Source: Prevotella sp. ne3005
GTDB taxonomy: Bacteria; Bacteroidota; Bacteroidia; Bacteroidales; Bacteroidaceae
NCBI RefSeq assembly: GCF_900110085.1
Contig: NZ_FOCK01000004.1
Coordinates: 186,001-250,000 of the forward strand
Direction: 5' to 3'
Length of the DNA stretch: 64,000 nt
The translations under genes and the position numbers were made by a program. Position 1 is the stretch's first letter; every line of letters begins with the position of its first letter. Under the pieces are notes generated by a model, which saw nothing but the letters and a program-made list of their open reading frames with translations, had not been told where the DNA came from and made no database searches. Below, in pieces: positions 36,228-41,933 of the stretch.

Positions 36228-37196
36228 TTAATTATTCTCTTCCATTTCCTTCAGACTTGCTTCCCACTCGCGTTTCTTCTGGTCGGCAAAGTCCTGGTCG
36301 ATGCTGTTGTTGATACTCTGGCACACATTGGCTGCAAACTGCTGGGCCTCACCGACCAGCTGGCCCCACTGCTCGGCAGAGAGACCTGCCTCCAGCATCT
36401 GCCGGGTAATGCCATATTTCACCAGCCCATAGACGAAACCTGCGTTGAAGTTGTCGCCAGCACCAATGGTACTTACCGTCTTCGTCTGTTCCACTGGGTA
36501 CTGACCACTGAATCCACCCATGCCCCGGATCTCCAACGGATCGGCCCCCTGAGTATAGATGAAGTACTTACAGTAGAACGACACCTCTGAACGGTATACC
36601 TTCTCAGCCTCCTGCATGCCAAACATCACCTCAAAGTCCTCCTTGCTGCCCCTGACAATGCTGGCCAACTCCAGATTTTCCAGGATATTGGCCTTCACCT
36701 TCATCAGCTCAGCACGGTGAGAGGCGCGGTAATTCACGTCATAGTAGAGAATAGCGCCGCGCTCGCTGGCGTAAGTCAGAAACGCCGCCATCTGGTCGCG
36801 GATAACGGGATTGACGGCATAGAACGAGCCATACATCACGATGTCATCGGGCTGGATGTCAGGATAGATCATGTCCAGACGGTCGTGGGGATGATCTTTA
36901 TAGAAGATGTACTCTGCATCGTTCTGCTCGTTGAGGAATGCGAGCGACACGGGCGATTTCGACTCCGGATAGACACTCACACTGCTGGCATCGACGTGGT
37001 TCTCCTCCAAAAAACGGATGATACGCTGACCGACACGGTCGTCACCTGTCTCACTGATGAAGGCTGCCGACATACCGGCACGGCCTAAAGAAATCAGGCC
37101 ATTAAACATGGAACCTCCAGGCACAGCCCCTATCGGCTGGTCGTTCTTGAAGATGATATCGAGAATGGTCTCGCCTATTCCTATTACTTTACGCAT
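36228..37196 (-). CDS. PfkB-family sugar kinase (fructokinase-like)
   Basis: A 322-residue cytosolic kinase. The N-terminal GAVPGGSMFNGLISLGRAG is the first PfkB signature. The second, STIGAGDNFNAGF near residue 245, contains the catalytic Asp. An insertion carrying EQNDAEYIFYKDHP is typical of fructokinase-like members, but the sugar is not certain. It is the promoter-proximal gene of a two-gene unit with the flavodiiron protein. Confidence 0.85.
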   Translation of the reverse strand: MRKVIGIGETILDIIFKNDQPIGAVPGGSMFNGLISLGRAGMSAAFISETGDDRVGQRIIRFLEENHVDASSVSVYPESKSPVSLAFLNEQNDAEYIFYKDHPHDRLDMIYPDIQPDDIVMYGSFYAVNPVIRDQMAAFLTYASERGAILYYDVNYRASHRAELMKVKANILENLELASIVRGSKEDFEVMFGMQEAEKVYRSEVSFYCKYFIYTQGADPLEIRGMGGFSGQYPVEQTKTVSTIGAGDNFNAGFVYGLVKYGITRQMLEAGLSAEQWGQLVGEAQQFAANVCQSINNSIDQDFADQKKREWEASLKEMEENN

Positions 37197-37217
37197 ACAC
37201 TTTTAACTTTATGGCTG

Positions 37218-37225
37218 CAAAGATA
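37218..37225 (-). promoter_or_regulatory. -7 box (TATCTTTG) of PfkB-flavodiiron unit
   Basis: CAAAGATA on the plus strand, 21 bp before the ATG at 37196. No strong -33 TTG is seen. Confidence 0.45.
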
Positions 37226-37280
37226 CGAAAAGTTTAGAAATATCGTGCGAATTAATTGTTTTTTCTCCAACTTCTCTCTA

Positions 37281-37379
37281 TCATTCAGCGAACTCTCCAC
37301 CTAAAGCTTTATACAGTTGTATGGTGGAATCCATAAATCCATAGCGATGGCTGAGCAGGGAGAGGCGCCTTTCAATCCG
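37281..37379 (-). pseudogene. 3' remnant of an efflux outer-membrane factor (TolC/NodT family)
   Basis: The complement reads ERRLSLLSHRYGFMDSTIQ followed by LYKALGGEFAE and a stop, the characteristic C-terminal end of CusC/OprM-type outer-membrane efflux subunits. An in-frame TAG closes the frame immediately upstream (37380-37382), and no other part of the gene is present. Only about 30 codons of a protein normally near 460 remain. Confidence 0.75.
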
Positions 37380-37544
37380 CTATTCGCAGACAAAAGACTA
37401 ACCCCAGACCTCAGCAGCAAGGAAGGCTGCGAAGGACTGGGTCTGTGCCTCATCAACAATCTCGTGGAGAATATCTCCTACAAATATATGTATGGCTTGA
37501 ATATCGTCCTTATCAAAATCACTAACGAAGAATCCAAGCCATGA
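37362..37544 (+). pseudogene. 3' remnant of an RsbW-like serine kinase/ATPase
   Basis: The frame reads APFNPLFADKRLTPDLSS, then GLGLCLINNLVENISYKY and GLNIVLIKI. This matches the C-terminal end of RsbW/SpoIIAB-type HATPase proteins (FNPL...GGLG..L...Y...G.N.L...K), although the usual GGLG is altered to EGLG. The N-terminal half, including the Asn box, is missing. It lies head to head with the efflux remnant, as expected if one deletion removed the 5' halves of two divergent genes. Confidence 0.65.
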
Positions 37545-37550
37545 CTCTAC

Positions 37551-37718
37551 CTACTTCTCTTTAAAGGGGCCATGGCTTTTTGACGACATACAACTAGCCA
37601 TACCAGCCCCGTCTAATTCCAATTTCACATAATCATCCAAAGCAATAGCCTGTGCTGCAATAATCTCACTAGGTGATTTCCTAATTTCAAAAGGATTCTT
37701 TTTCATATCTTTAACCAT
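37551..37718 (-). CDS. 55-residue protein of unknown function with its own promoter
   Basis: ATG at 37718, stop TAG at 37551. The peptide starts MVKDMKKNPFEIRKSPSEII, continues AAQAIALDDYVKLEL and ends DGAGMASCMSSKSHGPFKEK. A charged, amphipathic N-terminal part precedes a short Gly/Ser/Cys-rich tail, an outline also seen in peptide precursors, but no modification enzyme or transporter is nearby and no family is recognised. A full consensus promoter lies 20-50 bp upstream. It ends 6 bp from the RsbW remnant, on the opposite strand. Confidence 0.5.
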   Translation of the reverse strand: MVKDMKKNPFEIRKSPSEIIAAQAIALDDYVKLELDGAGMASCMSSKSHGPFKEK

Positions 37719-37736
37719 TAAATTGTTTTATTGCTG

Positions 37737-37767
37737 CAAATATACGTTTTTTATTTCAAACAACCAA
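37737..37767 (-). promoter_or_regulatory. Promoter of the 55-residue gene
   Basis: Minus strand: TTG at 37765-37767, a 20-bp gap, then TATATTTG at 37737-37744, matching the consensus used by intact genes in the window. Confidence 0.6.
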
Positions 37768-37794
37768 CAATTTTCCTGTTTTTTTTCATTTTTC

Positions 37795-37986
37795 TCAAAA
37801 TAGCAGATGTATCGACGACTGTCTGAATAATGTTCCGCGTTTTGATTTAACACGATACCCTACCGATATTATGACATCAAGATTGTATGCCGTATATTCA
37901 TATGGCTGATCACCTTCTTTACCCATATGTGCAAATTTTGCACATGTGATGTCTTGTACCAATTCTCCTTCTTTATAGATGTAAAA
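37795..37986 (-). pseudogene. Internal fragment of a RhuM-family gene
   Basis: The complement encodes YIYKEGELVQDITCAKFAHM, then YEYTAYNLDVIISVGYRVKS and KRGTLFRQ. This is the central block of RhuM-family (virulence RhuM / Fic-island associated) proteins, where NLDVIISVGYRVKS...FRQW is diagnostic. Frame is lost right after FRQ, and upstream the frame hits a stop inside the inverted-repeat element at 37985. About 55 of the usual ~330 residues remain. Confidence 0.75.
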
Positions 37987-38133
37987 TTACAAATTACAAA
38001 TTACAAATTACAATAAGGATTTTTGGAGTGAAAAAGACAAAAATCCTATATAATATGGCCTTATATTTCAACTTTTTAGCCGAAATCGAGCTAAAAAGGT
38101 CTTAATGTAATTTGTAATTTGTAATTTGTAATT
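37985..38133. mobile_element. 149-bp structured inverted-repeat element (MITE-like)
   Basis: Four perfect AATTACA units (37985-38012) face four perfect TGTAATT units (38106-38133), a 28-bp perfect inverted repeat enclosing 93 bp. Inside are GGATTTTTG/CAAAAATCC (38017-38046) and CTTTTTAGC/GCTAAAAAG (38072-38098), so the whole can fold into a long stem with sub-hairpins. It directly abuts the RhuM fragment. No ORF and no target-site duplication are obvious. A mobile miniature element is the likeliest reading; a structured RNA is the alternative. Confidence 0.6.
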
Positions 38134-38146
38134 CTTGGAAACTTTC

Positions 38147-38320
38147 TTACGAAAGAGTCTTCAACCTATTTAATATATAGTCATATTCATCTATTGTCAG
38201 ATAACTGCGTTTGCTGTGTTTGAGTGATGACAGATTCGGATCGTCGTGCAGCAGCATCATCACCTGACACCGAATAAGATATGCCTGCCTTGCGGGCTTG
38301 GATTTAGGCCGTTTTAGCAT
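38147..38320 (-). CDS. Possible 57-residue protein, unrecognised
   Basis: ATG at 38320, stop TAA at 38147. The product is basic at the start (MLKRPKSKPARQAYLIRCQV) and ends LTIDEYDYILNRLKTLS. It resembles no family I recognise and could be a gene fragment. It has no clear promoter and sits within decayed sequence, so expression is doubtful. Confidence 0.3.
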   Translation of the reverse strand: MLKRPKSKPARQAYLIRCQVMMLLHDDPNLSSLKHSKRSYLTIDEYDYILNRLKTLS

Positions 38321-38352
38321 TAACTTTGTACTCAGATTCGAGCCGACCGGAT

Positions 38353-38440
38353 GCGGACTGAACGAAACTCGTAAGGGGACGCAGAGTCATACCGCGGACG
38401 ACGCTGTGAAACTCGTAAGGGGACGGAAGGAAACTCGGTG
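38353..38440. repeat. Dispersed-repeat units
   Basis: GCGGACTGAACGAAACTCGT (38353-38372) continues into AAGGGGACGCAGAGTCATACCG. A second partial copy follows (GTGAAACTCGTAAGGGGACGG). It matches the units at 17032-17107. Confidence 0.55.
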
Positions 38441-38488
38441 GCAGACTCGACGAAAGTAAAAGCTTAATTTTCAATCGAGATCGAGAAG

Positions 38489-38572
38489 ATGGGCGAGGCC
38501 CCCAACATCAAGCGTGTGCGTACCCTCGTGCCGATGGACACCTGGCGACAGCAGAACCCGATTACGCAGTAA
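38489..38572 (+). pseudogene. C-terminal gene remnant ending at an octamer array
   Basis: The frame EIEKMGEAPNIKRVRTLVPM, DTWRQQNPITQ, stop has protein-like codon use and ends in TAA exactly where the octamer array begins, as do the intact genes preceding the other arrays. Only about 31 codons are open before an upstream stop. The family is not recognised; genes encoding HU-like DNA-binding proteins often precede smalltalk-type genes, but no HU signature is visible here. Confidence 0.4.
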
Positions 38573-38638
38573 AGGTAAAAAGGTAAAAAAGTAAAAGGGT
38601 AAAAAAGTAAGAAGGTAAAAAAGTAAAAAGGTAAAATG
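38569..38638 (+). repeat. Longest octamer array (8 units)
   Basis: After GTAAAG with the remnant's TAA stop, eight clean 8-bp units follow: GTAAAAAG, GTAAAAAA, GTAAAAGG, GTAAAAAA, GTAAGAAG, GTAAAAAA, GTAAAAAG, GTAAAATG. The last contains the first ATG of the smalltalk-type gene. Confidence 0.9.
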
Positions 38639-38755
38639 ATGAAGAAGAATGGCGTTTGGGAGGTAATCCTCCGCATATTCATCGCTGCAGCTACGGCTGC
38701 TCTGACGGCACTCGGTACCACCAGTTGCATGGGTAACGGACCCATCTGGTTCTAG
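38636..38755 (+). CDS. Smalltalk-type small membrane protein
   Basis: 39 codons from ATG at 38636 (or 38 from the second ATG at 38639). The protein reads MMKKNGVWEVILRIFIAAAT, then AALTALGTTSCMGNGPIWF. A short basic start, one Ala-rich hydrophobic helix and a late Cys resemble the smalltalk family, tiny proteins of unknown function found in Bacteroidales, commonly beside HU-like and amidase genes. Neither neighbour is intact here. The GTTSC could be a lipobox. A terminator follows at once. Confidence 0.6.
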   Translation: MMKKNGVWEVILRIFIAAATAALTALGTTSCMGNGPIWF

Positions 38756-38793
38756 AAGAGAGGGGGAAGATTAAGGTCTTCCCTCTTTTTTTT
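38756..38793. terminator. Terminator between smalltalk-type and GH28 genes
   Basis: GAGGGGGAAGA pairs with TCTTCCCTC (bulged G) around TTAAGG, followed by eight T on the plus strand. It ends at the GH28 stop codon and may serve both strands. Confidence 0.75.
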
Positions 38794-40234
38794 AGCGCTC
38801 GGGCATGACATTGGTCATGACAACTTGCTCTGCGTCGTCGAAGACAAAGGGAGGGCGGAAGTCCGAATCGGCAAGAGACAGGCGGACGTTCTTGAAATGG
38901 ATGCCGCTGACATGGCGGACATAGAAACCCCATGAAGGCAATTCGCCGAACATGGTGAATTCAGGGTATTTCCTAATCTGCTCGGGGATATCCTGAAGAC
39001 GCCATAAGGGGATATAGGCCATGCCCTTGGTGGCCCGCCCAGGATACTGGATTTCGATATTCTCAAGCAGGATATCCTCGATTCTATTGTCAGGAATGCC
39101 ACAGATGCTGCTAGGGAAAGGATTGTGGAAGAAGTCGACCTCAGGCCCTCGCAGATCGTAGCCCTCGTCTGGTCGACCGAAAGGCACGTCGCAAGTGAGG
39201 TTGCGGATCGTGATGTTCCTCAGAACACCCTTGCGATGACCAGCCCGCTGACCAAGGCGCATAAACAGAGGATTGCCAGTATTCCTGGCCACGATGCCGT
39301 CGGCCACCACATCTTCCACGATGGCACCGTCGACGCTCTCAATGGCCAAAGCAGAACGGAAGGTGTCGAACACCCGGATATCACTGATACGGATATGACG
39401 GAAACCACCCCAGGAGGCTGAGCCGAACTTGATGGCAGAGGCACTACTGCGAATCTCACAGTGGCGGATAGTGATGCTGTCGTTGCCGCTGTCGGGGTCA
39501 TAGGACTTCAGGCAGATACCATCATCGGCACTGTTCACGTTGCAGTGCTCTACCAGGACCCGCTTACAATCGGTGAGGTCGATGCCGTCGTTATTCCAAT
39601 AGGCACGATTGAGGATATCAAGTCCACGAAGCGTCATGTCGCAGCACTGATGGAAGGACAACCCCCAGCCAGCACTGTTACGCAGACGGACATCCTCTAC
39701 ACGAACATCCTGACAGTCTACAAAATTGAATAAGGTGGGACGAGCCAGTTCGCTGGGACGCTGCCGCCTGACATTATAATGCGCATCGACGAGCTCACCC
39801 TTATGGTGCAGGCTGTCGATGGTCAGGGCCAGCTCCAGACCCTGTCCGTCGATGGTGCCCTTGCCCGTGATGGCAATATGGTGGGCATTCTTGGCAATGA
39901 TAAGACCCAGTTGCGACTTGTCGTTACGCTCATCGCCTGCCGTCGGCCTGGTATCCACCTGATGATAGTCGTAAGGTGAGGTGCTGCCCAGAATGACGGC
40001 ACCCTCCTCCAGGTGCAGCTCCACCCCACTCTTGAGTTCGAGCTGGCCTGTAGGATACTCGCCCTTGGGAAACACGATCCGCCCTCCGCCCTTATCGGAG
40101 ACCTCGTCGATCAGCGACTGCAAACCAGGGGAGTCAGCACCGCATGGTACTACAATCTCAATAGAATTCTGGGCAGCCACGGCGGTGACTGCCCAGAAAA
40201 TCATAGAGGTTATAAAAAACTTGACGTTTCTCAC
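38792..40234 (-). CDS. GH28 polygalacturonase-like enzyme (pectin locus, distal gene)
   Basis: A 480-residue secreted right-handed beta-helix enzyme acting on galacturonan. Signal peptide MRNVKFFITSMIFWAVTAVA. GGGRIVFPKGEYPTGQLELK is the usual N-terminal coil. The catalytic region has WNNDGIDLTDC and NSADDGICLKS, giving the conserved acidic residues, and SASAIKFGSASWGGF. It is the last gene of a GH28-SusC-SusD-GH28 unit, 17 bp after susD. Exo- or endo-activity cannot be told from sequence. Confidence 0.9.
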   Translation of the reverse strand: MRNVKFFITSMIFWAVTAVAAQNSIEIVVPCGADSPGLQSLIDEVSDKGGGRIVFPKGEYPTGQLELKSGVELHLEEGAVILGSTSPYDYHQVDTRPTAGDERNDKSQLGLIIAKNAHHIAITGKGTIDGQGLELALTIDSLHHKGELVDAHYNVRRQRPSELARPTLFNFVDCQDVRVEDVRLRNSAGWGLSFHQCCDMTLRGLDILNRAYWNNDGIDLTDCKRVLVEHCNVNSADDGICLKSYDPDSGNDSITIRHCEIRSSASAIKFGSASWGGFRHIRISDIRVFDTFRSALAIESVDGAIVEDVVADGIVARNTGNPLFMRLGQRAGHRKGVLRNITIRNLTCDVPFGRPDEGYDLRGPEVDFFHNPFPSSICGIPDNRIEDILLENIEIQYPGRATKGMAYIPLWRLQDIPEQIRKYPEFTMFGELPSWGFYVRHVSGIHFKNVRLSLADSDFRPPFVFDDAEQVVMTNVMPER

Positions 40235-40251
40235 TGTAGGCTCTTCACTTC

Positions 40252-41913
40252 TTAATAGCCGGCATTCTGCTTCCAGGTAGGATTCAGGTTGAGAATATCC
40301 TTGTGGATCGGGAAGATACGACAGGTCTTCTCGAAGCGGGCTGTTGGGAAGTTCTTGTAGTGGGGGAAGTACTCGTCCTCATAGTGACCGAAGCGGATCA
40401 TGTCGTTACGACGCCAGTTCTCATCGAAGAACTCACGGCCACGCTCATCGTAGATCTCCTCCAGTGTGGGCTCTCCATTGATGGTAGGAGCTCCAGCATA
40501 AGTACGGATCTGATTGAAGAGCTCCTTGGCACCACCCTGTCCCTGACGGGTAAGGGCCTCGGCCTTCATCAACAGCACGTCGGCATAACGGAAGAGGGGC
40601 ACGTCGTTAGACTGGTTACGGCCATTCTTAAAGTCGTCGTCGATCACATACCACTTCACTGAGCGGCAACCCTGGCTATAACCATTGATGTTATCACCCA
40701 TGTCGAGAGTAGGATCGTCAGGTGTAGCCAACTTCACATTCACCTTGAGTACGATAGGATCACTACCGGCTCCTTCAGTGAGAGCAATCTCATTGGTCAT
40801 CTGCAGATTAGACTTATTATAAACGAATACCTTGTTCTCGTCCTTACCCTCTACATAACGATAGTCGTCAAAATTCTCTGACAGGCCTATCACGCACTTG
40901 TTACGCTCGTCGCCCTTCAGGATGAAGGTCTTCTTCACGAACTCCGGGGTCATAGTGATGTAACCACCACCCGACTGTGAGAGTGCCTCGCCGAAGTAGC
41001 TCTTAGCCATCTTCTTGATGTTCTTCCAGCAACGGCTACGACCATACTGCATACCCTGACGGGTCTGGGTGTCGAAAGGCATGGCATAGATGAAGTCTTC
41101 TACCTGAGGACCATTGTTATAAGAGAACTTCTCGCGATAAGACATCGAACCGAGGTTGAACTTACCAGAGTTGATGATATCGTTACACTGAGTGATACAA
41201 TCAGCCAGTTTCTCGTTCTTGGCAGTAGCAGCATCGTAATTCTCTACAGCAGAGGCAGTGTAAACGGGCCAGTTGATGTAGAGCTTAGCGAGCAGAGCCT
41301 TGGCCATCCACTTGGTCGGTTTACCATAGGTGTTGGCGCTAACCTCCTCTGTCAGGTCGGGAATAGCAGCGAGCAACTCAGACTCAATCCACTTTGCGAC
41401 TTCAGCACGTGGTTTACGATCAATCGTCTCACCATCCTCAGGGATACGGTCGAGGATGGGCACATCGCCCCAACCATCCATGATAATCCAGTGGAAGTAA
41501 GCACGGATAGCACGGGCAGGTGCGATAGCTGCGCCAGCCTCGCTACCACCCAGGTCGACAATGGCCTTGTTGGCCTTAGAGATACCCTCGGTGATGGTGC
41601 CGAACCAGTCGAGTGTAGCATCCTCATAAGTGTAATTGTGGAGAGCGGGGTGAGCATAAGCACCACCATCGTACCAACCACCACCAAAAGATGCTGCTGA
41701 ATACTCATCGCTAGAGAGACACATCTGCTCCATGTAACGACGGCCGAGCACACCACTGAAGTGGTAGTAGATATCTGCCATCTTTGCCTCTACGGCGATA
41801 TCATTCGTCGGATATTCTGTGTATTGGGAATCCACATCCACATCCAAATTTGTACAGCCGACAGCCATTGCAGCAAGGCCGGCCAGGAATAGTCCCTTTA
41901 TATTTGTTTTCAT
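40252..41913 (-). CDS. SusD/RagB-family glycan-binding lipoprotein
   Basis: A 553-residue outer-membrane lipoprotein (lipobox AVGC, Cys20). Family features: N-terminal helices with TPR-like packing (YYHFSGVLGRRYMEQ), GDVPILDRIPEDGE, a large central insertion, and the C-terminal VPLFRYADVLLMKAEAL and YDERGREFFDENWRRNDMIR blocks. It binds oligosaccharide at the cell surface and forms a lidded complex with the SusC-type transporter encoded 20 bp upstream. The flanking GH28 genes point to pectin galacturonan as ligand. Confidence 0.95.
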   Translation of the reverse strand: MKTNIKGLFLAGLAAMAVGCTNLDVDVDSQYTEYPTNDIAVEAKMADIYYHFSGVLGRRYMEQMCLSSDEYSAASFGGGWYDGGAYAHPALHNYTYEDATLDWFGTITEGISKANKAIVDLGGSEAGAAIAPARAIRAYFHWIIMDGWGDVPILDRIPEDGETIDRKPRAEVAKWIESELLAAIPDLTEEVSANTYGKPTKWMAKALLAKLYINWPVYTASAVENYDAATAKNEKLADCITQCNDIINSGKFNLGSMSYREKFSYNNGPQVEDFIYAMPFDTQTRQGMQYGRSRCWKNIKKMAKSYFGEALSQSGGGYITMTPEFVKKTFILKGDERNKCVIGLSENFDDYRYVEGKDENKVFVYNKSNLQMTNEIALTEGAGSDPIVLKVNVKLATPDDPTLDMGDNINGYSQGCRSVKWYVIDDDFKNGRNQSNDVPLFRYADVLLMKAEALTRQGQGGAKELFNQIRTYAGAPTINGEPTLEEIYDERGREFFDENWRRNDMIRFGHYEDEYFPHYKNFPTARFEKTCRIFPIHKDILNLNPTWKQNAGY

Positions 41914-41933
41914 ATGCTTGTTCCGATTATAAA

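Noticed and set aside
37985..38133. Possible CRISPR-like array of short direct repeats
   Set aside because: Repeats are 7-8 bp and contiguous without spacers, and no cas genes are present; the same holds for the octamer arrays.
38464..38745. Minus-strand frame encoding a strongly hydrophobic FFTFLLFYPFTFLPFYL-like stretch
   Set aside because: It is the antisense of the octamer array and the smalltalk-type gene; the hydrophobic run is the repeat read backwards, not a membrane protein gene.
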